Of a stretch of 64,000 nt of DNA, positions 22,495-31,800 are shown piece by piece. Under the pieces are notes generated by a model that was given only the letters and a program-made list of their open reading frames with translations, had not been told where the DNA came from and searched no databases. A program made the translations under genes and the position numbers. This stretch comes from Paenibacillus ihbetae (GTDB taxonomy: Bacteria; Bacillota; Bacilli; Paenibacillales; Paenibacillaceae): positions 4,318,501-4,382,500 of the forward strand of contig NZ_CP016809.1 in NCBI RefSeq assembly GCF_002741055.1, in the 5' to 3' direction. Numbering within the stretch: the stretch's first letter is position 1; the number at the start of each line of letters is the position of its first letter.

Positions 22495-24327
22495 ATGGCG
22501 AGTGTGGGAAACCCTGCATTTTTTCTTAGTCCAGCCCTAATCAGCCGAGTTACGGGACTTGTAAACGGTATGAATCAGGCTTTTAATCAGGTGAATAACG
22601 TGATCACTGCCTCGACGAACGCAATGCAGAATTTGAATAACCAAATTGTTAACGGTGCCCAGCAGGCAAGCCAGCTGAGCCAAGTAATGGATTCGATGAA
22701 AAAAGCGTACTCCCATATGCAGTTCGTCGTAGAGACCGTGATTGTTCCAGCGGCGGAGGATCAGGCGCTTAAGGATCTATTCAAGATCAGGGTCGGCAAT
22801 CCCGAGGTCGGTACGGCCATGTTTGAAACATTCAAAAAGGATGCTTTATCCGCCGGTGTGGACGTCAAAGAATCATTGAATAATGCATTAACGTTTATGT
22901 CTATGACCAAAAATTCTGATCAGATTTCAGAGCTGAACAACTTTGCAGCAAGGCTGAGCAAGCTGTCACCCGGGGAAAGCAGCTCCACGGACGCAGCATC
23001 GGCCATTATGAGTGCGATGCAGGGGGATACTGATGCCTTAGCTGAACAATTTTTAATCCCTGAAGTCCACATGGATTCTTTCAAAAACGAGATCGAAGCG
23101 TCAAAGGGGAATTTTGATGCATTTCTTGTTTCAATGGATCAACTGCTTCAGAAAGCGGGAATGACCCAGGAAGGGTTGAACACCATGATGGATTCACCGG
23201 TAAACCAGTGGCAGGCGCTGCTTGGGAACGTGAATAATTCATTTTCTCAGATGGGGGCAGGTGCCCTGGAGTCGCTTTCCCCAATTCTTGATATGCTGAA
23301 TGCAGCCTTTGCATCAGGAAGTTTTGAGCCATTTATTTTGATCATTTCGATGGGGCTGACCTTAATAGCACAGCTATTTTTATGGGTAGCCCAGATTGTG
23401 CCGCCGGCATGGGAATTCCTGAAGAATGCCATCTCATCCGTCGGATTTGTGCTATATCCGTTAATAGCTGGGATTTTATTATTGCTCAGCATTTTTACAA
23501 TTGGAAAAGTCTTGACTACCGTATATTCGACGGTTGTTAATATCCTGTCTACAGCCTTTAAAGGTTTATGGGCCGTAATGAACGCGAATCCAATCATGAG
23601 GATTATTTCGTTGATTATTGGCATTGTCACGGTTATTTTGACTTTAATGTCGGCTTCGCAAGGCGTTAAACAAGCGTTTAGCAATGCTTTCGGATTTATT
23701 GTCGACTTGGCTCAGAATACGGTGAATACCGTTATCAAAATTATCAATGGCATCTTAAACGGGGTTAACAAAGTTACTGGGTTCTTCGCGAATCTGCTTG
23801 GGGTAGAGGCTAAAAAAATCGAATTAATTGAATATCAGGCTGATTATTCTGGCTTTAAAGAAGCCGGTCAGGATGCCATCGAGGAATTCTCCATGGACAA
23901 CCTCAAGAAGAAATTCATGCCGGAGCTTGATATGGGGCCAAGTTACGAGGACCTCCTCAAACAAAACAACGCCGGCAAAACCGGCTACGACGTCGCTTAT
24001 CCTAAACCCGCCCCGGCTCCAGCCATGCCCGCCACGCCTGCGATGCCTGCTATGCCGGCGGCGCCGGTGCCGGTCGCCCCTGCGGGCGGCAGCATCGACT
24101 CTATCGGTCAGGTGAACAACACGGTTGACGTAGCGAGCGAGGATCTCAAAGTGATGCGCGATTTGGCCGAGGTGAACGCGATCAGCAACATGATCACGTT
24201 AACGCCGACGGTTCAGATGACGACAGGGGATATTAATTCCGGCGCCGATCTCGATACGATTATGTCCCGAATTAACCGGACGCTGGAGGAGCAGTTCGTA
24301 TCCAGCGCGGAGGGGGTGTATTTGTAG
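22495..24327 (+). CDS. Module 2 tape measure protein
   Basis: 610 residues. The N-terminal third is Asn/Gln-rich helix (GLVNGMNQAFNQVNNVITAS), and the 80-250 region resembles tape-measure globular segments. Long hydrophobic helices follow at about 277-345 (PFILIISMGLTLIAQLFLWV, LYPLIAGILLLLSIFTIGKV) and 362-390 (MRIISLIIGIVTVILTLMSA). A PAPAMPATPAMPAMPAAP linker (about 502-525) precedes a C-terminal hub-binding part (LDTIMSRINRTLEEQF). The coding DNA from 22500 to about 23900 is AT-richer than its neighbours. Almost the same length as module 1, so the tails should be similarly long. Confidence 0.9.
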   Translation: MASVGNPAFFLSPALISRVTGLVNGMNQAFNQVNNVITASTNAMQNLNNQIVNGAQQASQLSQVMDSMKKAYSHMQFVVETVIVPAAEDQALKDLFKIRVGNPEVGTAMFETFKKDALSAGVDVKESLNNALTFMSMTKNSDQISELNNFAARLSKLSPGESSSTDAASAIMSAMQGDTDALAEQFLIPEVHMDSFKNEIEASKGNFDAFLVSMDQLLQKAGMTQEGLNTMMDSPVNQWQALLGNVNNSFSQMGAGALESLSPILDMLNAAFASGSFEPFILIISMGLTLIAQLFLWVAQIVPPAWEFLKNAISSVGFVLYPLIAGILLLLSIFTIGKVLTTVYSTVVNILSTAFKGLWAVMNANPIMRIISLIIGIVTVILTLMSASQGVKQAFSNAFGFIVDLAQNTVNTVIKIINGILNGVNKVTGFFANLLGVEAKKIELIEYQADYSGFKEAGQDAIEEFSMDNLKKKFMPELDMGPSYEDLLKQNNAGKTGYDVAYPKPAPAPAMPATPAMPAMPAAPVPVAPAGGSIDSIGQVNNTVDVASEDLKVMRDLAEVNAISNMITLTPTVQMTTGDINSGADLDTIMSRINRTLEEQFVSSAEGVYL

Positions 24328-24328
24328 C

Positions 24329-25045
24329 ATGAGCGATTACGGGCTGTTTCTGAGTTTTAACAATCAACAGGAAGTGTTCCGCTTCCCGGTCAATCCGGAA
24401 CGGATCGAAGTCAAGGACGGCAGTGAGGGAAAATCCTACACGGTGGCCGGACTCGGAGAGATCAACGCGATCCTGTATCCGAAACTGACCGAAATATCGT
24501 TTGAAAGCTTTTTTCCGGGACGAACGTATCCTTTCGTCAATACAAGCAAGGATAAGCTGAAACTCCCCATCGATTATGTAAACACCATCAAGGGATGGAT
24601 GGAAAGCCGAAGACCTGTGCGATTTGTCATGACGGGCCTGGTCCCCGATCCGCTCAGCGGTACGGACAGCGGGAATGTGGTACGGGCGATGAAATCCTTC
24701 GGCATCAACATGGCGGCCTCCATCGAGAGCTTCAGCTGGAACACGATGTCCGGTTCGCCGGAGGATATCGAATTTTCGATCACCCTCAAGCGCTATGTAT
24801 TCTATGGCGCCCGCAAGGTTGTGCCGGCCAAGGACAGCAAGGCGGCTGCGGTGAAGACCAAGGAGCGTCCGGATGACCGGAAGAAGCCGAATTCGTACAC
24901 TGTTGCCAAGGGAGACACGCTCTGGAGCATTGCCCAAAAGCTGCTCGGCAGCGGCTCCCGCCATACCGAAATCCAAAAGCTGAACGGCATTAAGGACCAT
25001 GAGGTCCGGAAGCTCGCCGTTGGCCGGGTTCTGAAAATCCCTTAA
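24329..25045 (+). CDS. xkdP: Module 2 LysM baseplate protein (XkdP-like)
   Basis: 238 residues. N-terminal domain: LSFNNQQEVFRFPVNPERIE, LYPKLTEISFESFFPGRTYP, VNTIKGWMESRRPVRFVMTG, and SIESFSWNTMSGSPEDIEFS. C-terminal LysM is at about 188-238 (NSYTVAKGDTLWSIAQKLLG, ending LAVGRVLKIP). It starts one base after the tape-measure stop. The likely role is to join the tube end to the baseplate hub. Confidence 0.93.
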   Translation: MSDYGLFLSFNNQQEVFRFPVNPERIEVKDGSEGKSYTVAGLGEINAILYPKLTEISFESFFPGRTYPFVNTSKDKLKLPIDYVNTIKGWMESRRPVRFVMTGLVPDPLSGTDSGNVVRAMKSFGINMAASIESFSWNTMSGSPEDIEFSITLKRYVFYGARKVVPAKDSKAAAVKTKERPDDRKKPNSYTVAKGDTLWSIAQKLLGSGSRHTEIQKLNGIKDHEVRKLAVGRVLKIP

Positions 25046-25058
25046 AGGAGGCGATGGC

Positions 25059-26024
25059 ATGATCGAGCTAATGGTGGACCGGAAGAACGGAAGCGTATGG
25101 GATCTCGGGCAGGTCGTCACCGACATCACGTGGAAGACAAGCCGCCAGGCGAAGCCGGCCAGTCTGGATATTCGCTTCGTGAACGATGGTCTGGCGCAGA
25201 GCCGGCAATTCCAGATCGAGAACGGCGACATTGTCCGGTTCCGCAAGGATGATAAGGACTTGTTTTACGGTTATGTTTTCTCCAAAGAGTGGGGCATGGA
25301 TGCCGAGGTGAAGCTCATGGCCTACGACCAGCTGCGCTACCTGTCCAGCAACGCTACCTACCGGTTTACCAACGCCAAAGTGGAGGATATTATCCGCAAG
25401 ATTGCCAAGGACTTCAATTTGAAGACAGGGACGCTGGCCGATACGGGACATGTCATTCCCGCGATGCTGGAGGCGGACAAGAAGCTGATCGATATCATCT
25501 GCAAAGCGCTGGACGCGACGCTGATGGCCACCAAGCAGTACTATATGTTTTACGACGAGTTCGGAAAGCTGACGCTCAAGAACATCAAGGACATGCTGCT
25601 GATGCTGGCCGTTGGGGAAGACAGCCTGATGACGGATTTTTCCTATAAAAAGAGCATCGACAACGAAACGTACAATCGAATTAAGGTTGTGCGCGATAAC
25701 AAGCAGACCGGGAAGCGGGACGTCTACCTCTATCAGCACGGAGAGAACATCGCCCAGTGGGGCCTTCTCCAGCTGTACGAGGTTGCCGATGAGAACATGA
25801 ATCCGGCGCAGCTGAAGCAGCTTGCCCAAAATTTACTGGAGCTGAAGAACAGGGAGCAGCAGACGCTCTCTATCGAGGCGATCGGTGATCTGCGCGTTCG
25901 GGCAGGGAACACGATTTACGTCAATCTCCCCGGCGAAGGCTTGAAGCCGTATCTCATCGATGAGTGCTCGCACAAGTTCTCGGACGGGACGCATACGATG
26001 TCGCTGAATATGAAGGTGGTGTAA
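25059..26024 (+). CDS. xkdQ: Module 2 baseplate hub protein (XkdQ-like)
   Basis: 321 residues with the classical XkdQ pattern: VVTDITWKTSRQAKPASLDI, IENGDIVRFRKDDKDLFYGY, VKLMAYDQLRYLSSNATYRF, KVEDIIRKIAKDFNLKTGTL, YKKSIDNETYNRIKVVRDNK. It is a gp27/gpD-type hub. AAAGGAGG precedes the ATG. It is better conserved relative to B. subtilis XkdQ than the module 1 copy. Confidence 0.93.
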   Translation: MIELMVDRKNGSVWDLGQVVTDITWKTSRQAKPASLDIRFVNDGLAQSRQFQIENGDIVRFRKDDKDLFYGYVFSKEWGMDAEVKLMAYDQLRYLSSNATYRFTNAKVEDIIRKIAKDFNLKTGTLADTGHVIPAMLEADKKLIDIICKALDATLMATKQYYMFYDEFGKLTLKNIKDMLLMLAVGEDSLMTDFSYKKSIDNETYNRIKVVRDNKQTGKRDVYLYQHGENIAQWGLLQLYEVADENMNPAQLKQLAQNLLELKNREQQTLSIEAIGDLRVRAGNTIYVNLPGEGLKPYLIDECSHKFSDGTHTMSLNMKVV

Positions 26025-26027
26025 GTC

Positions 26028-26327
26028 ATGATGCTGGATATTATCAAAAAAGCGAGCCTGAGCGCCGTGGGAAGCACGAATCCCGTATCGGTGCTGTATG
26101 GCACGGTAACATCTGTGAATCCTCTGGAGGTGAACGTGGATCAGCGTTTCAGCCTGACGGAGGATTTTTTAGTGATCGGAGAGTCCATGACGGAGTACAA
26201 ACTGAATATTGACGGTCAGGACGTGCTGATCCGCAAAGGGCTTGAGCTCGGAGATACGGTGCTGCTGCTCCGTTATCAGGGCGGACAAACGTATCTTGTG
26301 CTGGATCGGCTGGTGAAGCCGTCATGA
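26028..26327 (+). CDS. xkdR: Module 2 XkdR-like protein (DUF2577)
   Basis: 99 residues with the DUF2577 pattern: AVGSTNPVSVLYGTVTSVNP, LEVNVDQRFSLTEDFLVIGE and the end LELGDTVLLLRYQGGQTYLV. An OB-like small baseplate protein. It starts three bases after the hub stop and its end overlaps the XkdS gene. Confidence 0.9.
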   Translation: MMLDIIKKASLSAVGSTNPVSVLYGTVTSVNPLEVNVDQRFSLTEDFLVIGESMTEYKLNIDGQDVLIRKGLELGDTVLLLRYQGGQTYLVLDRLVKPS

Positions 26328-26737
26328 TTCCGCAGGGAGGCACGATTCAACCGGATACCGAAGTGGTGGAGAGTCTGGACCAGCCGAGTTTGACCTACCG
26401 ATTGAACCTGCAGGAGGGGACGTTGTCAGGTCAAATTGATGGACTGGAGGCGATCAAGCAGGCCGTTGCCAAGGTGCTCCAAACCCGCCGCTTCGAGCAC
26501 CTGATTTATAGCAGCGACTACGGCCATGAGCTGTATGATGTCATCGGTCGTGACCCGCTGTGGGCGTATGCCGAGATCGAGCGGCATATCAAGGAGGCGC
26601 TGCTTCAGGACGACCGGATCCTGTCGGTCGACGACATGAATATTTCTTTTGCCGGAGAGACGGCAATGGCGGAATTTACGGTCCGAACCGTATATGGGCC
26701 GTTTGCGATGACGAAGGAGGTGAGGGAGGATGTATGA
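26324..26737 (+). CDS. xkdS: Module 2 XkdS-like baseplate wedge (DUF2634)
   Basis: 137 residues: LTYRLNLQEGTLSGQIDGLE, then IKQAVAKVLQTRRFEHLIYS, SDYGHELYDVIGRDPLWAYA and MAEFTVRTVYGPFAMTKEV. This is the gp25-like wedge family. It overlaps the neighbours on both sides by a few bases. Confidence 0.92.
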   Translation: MIPQGGTIQPDTEVVESLDQPSLTYRLNLQEGTLSGQIDGLEAIKQAVAKVLQTRRFEHLIYSSDYGHELYDVIGRDPLWAYAEIERHIKEALLQDDRILSVDDMNISFAGETAMAEFTVRTVYGPFAMTKEVREDV

Positions 26738-27788
26738 GGATCAGACCTATGAAGCGATCCTGGAACGGATGCTGGGCCGGGTGCCGGATGGACTGGACAA
26801 AAGAGAGGGAAGCATTATCTTCGATGCGCTTGCCCCAGCCGCTGCGGAGCTTGCGCAAGCTTACATTGAGCTGAGCTCCTCCATGAACTTCAAGTTTGCC
26901 GCCACGGCTTCCGGTGAGTTTTTGGACCGGAGCATCGCCTGGTCGGGACTGACGCGTAAGCAGGCCACGAAAGCGCGGCTGCGCGGACGTTTTATAGGAG
27001 AACAAAATCGACCGGCAGAGGTTCCGATAGGGAGCCGTTTTTCGCTGGATGCGTTAAACTACACGGTCATTGGCCGGCTGGATGCGGGGGAATATGTGCT
27101 GGAATGCGAAACGGCCGGCAAAGAGGGCAACAGGAGGTTTGGCACGCTTCTGCCGCTTGAGTATATCGAAGTCTTGGTGAAGGCGGAGCTGCTCGAATTG
27201 CTGGCACCCGGGGAAGATACCGAGTCCGATGAGGCGTTGTATGATCGTTACCGGGAAAAAATCTCCCGACCCGTCACCAGCGCGAATCGAAATCAATATG
27301 AGCTGTGGGCGCGGGAGCAGGCCGGCGTTGGCAAAGCCAAAGCCTTTCCGCTATGGGACGGGCCGGGAACGGTCAAAGTCGTTCTGCTGGACAATGAGAT
27401 GAGATCGCCCGCGCCAACTATTGTAGAAGCTGTGCAGCAGTACATCGACCCCACGATGGACGGGATGGGCGAGGGAGCCGCTCCCGTCGGATCGGTTGTG
27501 ACGGTGACCGGGGCGGTTGAAGTGCCTGTCAACATTGAGGTGCAGGTGACTCTCCTGGATGGCGCGGGCTTCGACGGCGTCCAGCAAGCGATTGAGCAGG
27601 GCGTTCGGCAGTATTTGAAGGACCTCGCCATGACGGATCCACTGGTCCGGTATAACCGGATTGCCAACGTCATCCTGGATATTCCCGAAGTGATCGACTA
27701 CGAGGTGTTGACCGTCAACGGAGGGACCGAGAGCGTCTTGATTGAACCGGAAGCGGTCGCCGTACTGGGGACGGTGACGGTACGATGA
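26730..27788 (+). CDS. xkdT: Module 2 baseplate J protein (XkdT-like)
   Basis: 352 residues: YEAILERMLGRVPDGLDKRE, IIFDALAPAAAELAQAYIEL, SGEFLDRSIAWSGLTRKQAT, ESDEALYDRYREKISRPVTS, ANRNQYELWAREQAGVGKAK, PLWDGPGTVKVVLLD, and the end PLVRYNRIANVILDIPEVID. It is an intact wedge protein, close in layout to the module 1 copy but closer to PBSX XkdT. Confidence 0.95.
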   Translation: MYEDQTYEAILERMLGRVPDGLDKREGSIIFDALAPAAAELAQAYIELSSSMNFKFAATASGEFLDRSIAWSGLTRKQATKARLRGRFIGEQNRPAEVPIGSRFSLDALNYTVIGRLDAGEYVLECETAGKEGNRRFGTLLPLEYIEVLVKAELLELLAPGEDTESDEALYDRYREKISRPVTSANRNQYELWAREQAGVGKAKAFPLWDGPGTVKVVLLDNEMRSPAPTIVEAVQQYIDPTMDGMGEGAAPVGSVVTVTGAVEVPVNIEVQVTLLDGAGFDGVQQAIEQGVRQYLKDLAMTDPLVRYNRIANVILDIPEVIDYEVLTVNGGTESVLIEPEAVAVLGTVTVR

Positions 27789-28330
27789 GCAAGGCAGAGG
27801 TCTGGGTGGGATATCTCCCGTCCTTTTATCACGGCATCCGGGACATGAAAGCCATCGCCAATGCGGAAGGAGCTGAGCTGGACAAGCTGGATGAGAGTCT
27901 GGTGGATATGATCGATCAGTACTATCCGGAGACCGCGACCTGGGCGCTGTCCCTGTATGAGCAGGACCTGAGCATCCCGGTGAACCCGTCCAAGCCGCTC
28001 GAGCATCGGCGCTCGGTCGTCATTTCGAAGATGCGGGGAAGCGGCAAGGTGTCCGCTAGCATGCTCAAAAATGTCGCCCAAGCCTACGAGCGGGGCAGCA
28101 TCGAGGTTTCTGTCCAGCCGGCCGAGTACAAGGTGACGATTCATTTCAGGGATACCCTCGGCATTCCGCCGAATTTGAGCGATCTTCAATCGGCGATTGA
28201 AGCGATCAAGCCGGCGCACATGGCCGTCGACTATGCGCTGCGTTACCTTACGATCGCCGAGGTGGAGGGCATGACGGTGGAGCAGTTAACGGCTACGACG
28301 CAAGACAGATTGTTGGGAGGAGGAGCATAA
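27785..28330 (+). CDS. xkdU: Module 2 XkdU/YmfQ-like tail protein (DUF2313)
   Basis: 181 residues: VGYLPSFYHGIRDMKAIANA, ATWALSLYEQDLSIPVNPSK, EHRRSVVISKMRGSGKVSAS, FRDTLGIPPNLSDLQSAIEA, IKPAHMAVDYALRYL. It overlaps baseplate J by four bases, and the fibre gene begins directly after its stop. Confidence 0.93.
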   Translation: MSKAEVWVGYLPSFYHGIRDMKAIANAEGAELDKLDESLVDMIDQYYPETATWALSLYEQDLSIPVNPSKPLEHRRSVVISKMRGSGKVSASMLKNVAQAYERGSIEVSVQPAEYKVTIHFRDTLGIPPNLSDLQSAIEAIKPAHMAVDYALRYLTIAEVEGMTVEQLTATTQDRLLGGGA

Positions 28331-30907
28331 ATGACGAATCCGGTAACACCGAATATCGGGTTGAACAAAATCGATCGGACGTCGCCGGCAACGACGTATT
28401 TCGATCTGGAGAAATATATCGACCAGAACGCGGACACGGTCGACCGCTTCGCCGGTGAAGCGAGCCAGGCCATCGAGGCGCTGCAGCAGCGTCTGGATAC
28501 CGAGGAGCGCCGGGAGGTCGTGCTGCAGCCGGGGCTGCAGATCGTGAATGAGGAGCGCAGCGCACCCTTTTCGCTGAGCGGGATTAAGGGGCGGACGTTG
28601 GTGAATTTGTTGGGGCGGGATGGTAACTGTGAAAATGTTAGCAGATTTACTCCATGGCAAGCGACTCTAGCAGCCGAAACAGTTAATAAGACACAAGGCA
28701 ATCAATCGTTAAAGATAACGACAACAGCAACGCCCGGCGGATCAGGTGCATTAACGGGGTTCCCGGTTAAAGAGGGGAGTTATTATCTTATTGTTGCAGA
28801 GGTCAGGTTGGGATCCGGGACGTCGATTGGGGCGTACCTTAACGGTTTGGCTTACAGCAAAGGTAATACGAACTCTACCGACACCACAAAATTTAAAACC
28901 GTTTGGAAAGCGTATAGCGTGAGTGCTGCCGCTACGGTTTACGCAGTGGGGGAAGTCGTCGGACCTTCTGGAAGCGTAGGTTATGTGGACGCCATTCGTG
29001 TCTATGAGATCTCCGCAATTGATTACGCCGCACTCGACGGCATGACGCCGGAACAAATCGCCGCCAAGTATCCATACGTCGATAGCCTACAGCCTGTCCG
29101 TAATCCGTATGTGCTCCGGTACGGGGAGAATCTGCTACCGCCGTTTTATGAGTGGGCGCGCGGTAGCCAAACAAATGTTATTTCACCGTACGCATTAAAT
29201 TTGAATGCCATTGAAGCATTTCATATAACGACTTGTGAAGTTCCTTTCGTAATAGGTCAATCTTACACCTTAACTGCTACATTCTCAGGTGATGTAGGGG
29301 GATATATTCATGTTAGAGGATATGACTCTTCGGGCGCGATTAATAGTCTCGATATAACCACTTCACAGTCAAAAATAGGGATAAACGTCCTTAATTACAC
29401 TGTACCTGAAGGCACAGTTTCTATCGTTGTTATATTTACTAATACGAAGGTCGGAGTATTTAATGTTAGTAATCCTATGCTTACGCTCGGCTCCGAAACC
29501 AAACCGTTCAAACCACGCGAAGACTCCATGCTCGCGATGCAAACGGACTTATACGCTGATCCGGTTAATGGCGCTAATGCTGACGAAGTGTTCGAGAAGG
29601 ATGGGCAGTATTTTAAGCTGGCGAAGTGGAAGGGAAACGCATTAGATGGTTCATTGTCGTATGTAGTTCTTAACAACTATACCGGGTTTAAACGTGTGGC
29701 TGTTCCGGTCGGACAACTGCCTTTACCGCTAACCTTACAAAAGTATTGGGCAACTAAGTATCAAGGAAGTTTACTGAGTCTGATTGATACGTCGACGAGG
29801 GTAGATGCAGTGGACTATTCAGATACTCATGGCTGGTTGTTGTCTATTTCCAACACAGACAGCGGTTGGGGCGACAACTACACGCCGACAGCCGACGAGA
29901 TTAAGGCGTATTTTATAGGCTGGAAGATGTATGACGCCGCAGCTAATGCATCTTCTGTTTATAACGGTTCTGGCGGTAAGGCATGGGTAAATCTAGCCAA
30001 GTTCGTCAAAGGAGATCATTCGGAATACACAACAACGATACCTACCGTTCCAGCAGTAGAGTACACGCCATATCAACTCGTATACCAACTCGCAACGCCA
30101 ACGGTCGAACCTATCGTTTCCGAAGGCATGCTGACGTTTAACGAAGGCGATAACCAGATCGAAGTTGGAACGGGAATAGTGGTACGGGAGAGTGTGAAAC
30201 CTGTCGTTTGGTCGAATGGTTACACGTGGATCAACGGGAGAACTATTCCTAGCTATCCTCTGAAAAATAGGCCGAGTAAAATACTAACTATTTACAAAAA
30301 CGCGAGGCAAAATACCGGATGGCGTTATGAACCCGTAGATTCGGGATTTCAAGATATACACGGACTCGTGCAAGCAAGGATTGAAAATAGTCTCTTTGAT
30401 ACATCCGCTGCCTATTCTGCCACGTACCTAATGATGGACACGTCGCCAATCGTCCCATTCACCGGATCGTACGCAGCAAACGAAAAGATGATGCTCCAAG
30501 AGCTGACGGACACCGTGCAGCAGAATGCGACCGCTGTATCCGTGCTGATGAATAAGAAGGCGGATAAGGACTCAGCAGGATGGATTACGCCGACGTTGCT
30601 GAATGGAGCGATAAATGTTACAGGACTCCCCCCTGTTCGCATCATGAAGGATTCAATGGGATACGTACACATACAGGGGGCTATAAAACCAATGAATATG
30701 TCAGTCAGCACCGTGTTTAAACTGCCAAAAGGGTATCGCCCAGGTGTGCTGAATGTACTTATCGTAGCTGGGTTGCCAACGGATAGCGGCGATGTATACA
30801 CGCGCATTAACATCGATCCCAATGGTGACGTTGTGTTCGTGCCGACCAATAATCCTAATCATTGGGTCTCGTTCTTTAACATACCGCCGTTTCTCGCTGA
30901 ACAATAG
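28331..30907 (+). CDS. Module 2 large tail fibre / receptor-binding protein
   Basis: 858 residues, nearly twice fibre 1. The N-terminal attachment part is TPNIGLNKIDRTSPATTYFD, then a helical stretch (ASQAIEALQQRLDTEERREV). From about residue 100 there are successive beta-rich domains that look like carbohydrate-binding modules: SLKITTTATPGGSGALTGFP with YYLIVAEVRLGSGTSIGAYL, and a second with SYTLTATFSGDVGGYIHVRG. The C-terminal part (about 740-858) resembles a phage fibre tip (GAINVTGLPPVRIMKDSMGY, then VHIQGAIKPM). DNA from about 28620 to 30480 is clearly AT-richer than the baseplate genes. No catalytic motif for glycan cleavage was recognised. Confidence 0.85.
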   Translation: MTNPVTPNIGLNKIDRTSPATTYFDLEKYIDQNADTVDRFAGEASQAIEALQQRLDTEERREVVLQPGLQIVNEERSAPFSLSGIKGRTLVNLLGRDGNCENVSRFTPWQATLAAETVNKTQGNQSLKITTTATPGGSGALTGFPVKEGSYYLIVAEVRLGSGTSIGAYLNGLAYSKGNTNSTDTTKFKTVWKAYSVSAAATVYAVGEVVGPSGSVGYVDAIRVYEISAIDYAALDGMTPEQIAAKYPYVDSLQPVRNPYVLRYGENLLPPFYEWARGSQTNVISPYALNLNAIEAFHITTCEVPFVIGQSYTLTATFSGDVGGYIHVRGYDSSGAINSLDITTSQSKIGINVLNYTVPEGTVSIVVIFTNTKVGVFNVSNPMLTLGSETKPFKPREDSMLAMQTDLYADPVNGANADEVFEKDGQYFKLAKWKGNALDGSLSYVVLNNYTGFKRVAVPVGQLPLPLTLQKYWATKYQGSLLSLIDTSTRVDAVDYSDTHGWLLSISNTDSGWGDNYTPTADEIKAYFIGWKMYDAAANASSVYNGSGGKAWVNLAKFVKGDHSEYTTTIPTVPAVEYTPYQLVYQLATPTVEPIVSEGMLTFNEGDNQIEVGTGIVVRESVKPVVWSNGYTWINGRTIPSYPLKNRPSKILTIYKNARQNTGWRYEPVDSGFQDIHGLVQARIENSLFDTSAAYSATYLMMDTSPIVPFTGSYAANEKMMLQELTDTVQQNATAVSVLMNKKADKDSAGWITPTLLNGAINVTGLPPVRIMKDSMGYVHIQGAIKPMNMSVSTVFKLPKGYRPGVLNVLIVAGLPTDSGDVYTRINIDPNGDVVFVPTNNPNHWVSFFNIPPFLAEQ

Positions 30908-30919
30908 AGGGGGGATTAT

Positions 30920-31531
30920 ATGAAAGCCGTACCTAAGGTAAATATTGACGGCCTCTATCTGGAGGACGAACTCGTGGACGATACCTTTACCGGTGTCGTC
31001 CCTTTTTATTCCCCGGTTCTACCCATTTCCAATGGACCGGAGCATCTAGATACAGTTATCAATATCTCGAATGCTAGCACCGGAGATGAACTAGTCGACC
31101 GGGAACCGGCAGGCTATATCGTCGGCATCCCGGTTCCACCCGGTCTCTTCCACCCGCGCTTCGATCTTGAGGCGTGGCGGGAATACGAGGACTCGATCCT
31201 AGCAGCGGAAGCCGCCTATCAAGAGGCGATGAGGGCATGGAACTCCACTCCAGAGGAGGAGCGGGGCAACCGGCCGGTCTTGAACATTCCACCGATGCCC
31301 GCCCTATGGATCGAGGGGCTAACCCCCGAGGAGATTGAGCGAATCACTGCACCCCAGCCGCAAGCCCCAAGCGAGTTGGACTGGCTGGGCACAGAGCTGG
31401 TAGCACGGGAATTGGAGATGCTGGAGATTCGCCGGCAAAACGAAACACTCGGCGCGCAAGTCGTAGGGCTGGAGCTACGTCTGCTGTCGCTTGAAGGCAG
31501 TCCATCCGAAGGAGGGGAAACGTATGTTTGA
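30920..31531 (+). CDS. Module 2 fibre-accessory protein (XkdW-position)
   Basis: 203 residues, GAGGGGGG upstream. The first half (VDDTFTGVVPFYSPVLPISN, YIVGIPVPPGLFHPRFDLEA) resembles short tail-fibre assembly or accessory proteins encoded after fibres. The C-terminal about 45 residues form a coil (LGTELVARELEMLEIRRQNE, then LGAQVVGLELRLLSLEG) equivalent to the broken module 1 gene. It overlaps the XkdX gene. Probably needed for fibre folding or attachment; this is inference from position. Confidence 0.65.
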   Translation: MKAVPKVNIDGLYLEDELVDDTFTGVVPFYSPVLPISNGPEHLDTVINISNASTGDELVDREPAGYIVGIPVPPGLFHPRFDLEAWREYEDSILAAEAAYQEAMRAWNSTPEEERGNRPVLNIPPMPALWIEGLTPEEIERITAPQPQAPSELDWLGTELVARELEMLEIRRQNETLGAQVVGLELRLLSLEGSPSEGGETYV

Positions 31532-31661
31532 GAATGATTTTGAACGCTTGAAATATTACTACGAAAAAAGGTGGGCGCAAAAGCCCCAGCTTCGACAGTA
31601 CGTAGCGTTTGGCGTCATCACGCCAGAGGAGTACGAAGCCATTACAGGGGAGGCTTTTTGA
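31524..31661 (+). CDS. xkdX: Module 2 XkdX-family small protein
   Basis: 45 residues: FENDFERLKYYYEKRWAQKP, then LRQYVAFGVITPEEYEAITG. The YYxKxW...VxxGxITPEEYxxITG pattern is the XkdX family, found after fibre genes in Bacillota phages and PBSX; function unknown. GGAGGGGAAA lies upstream of ATG 31524, and the gene overlaps the accessory gene by 8 bases. Confidence 0.85.
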   Translation: MFENDFERLKYYYEKRWAQKPQLRQYVAFGVITPEEYEAITGEAF

Positions 31662-31739
31662 TCTTCTAAGAGTTTCGATCAGAATCCAAGACTTCAACGG
31701 AGAAGGCGGAATGCTGCTGGAGAAGCGAAGCGTTCGCCT

Positions 31740-31792
31740 TTGTCCCCGGATTTTAACCTTGCTTAAAAGTCTTCACAAAAATCCGGGGACAA
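31740..31792. repeat. 15-bp perfect inverted repeat
   Basis: TTGTCCCCGGATTTT (31740-31754) and AAAATCCGGGGACAA (31778-31792) with a 23-base loop. The gap between XkdX and holin (31662-32013) has no gene. This inverted repeat, the tandem repeat after it and a terminator-like hairpin fill it. It may be a folded RNA or a small dispersed repeat element. Confidence 0.8.
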
Positions 31793-31800
31793 CAGCGATC

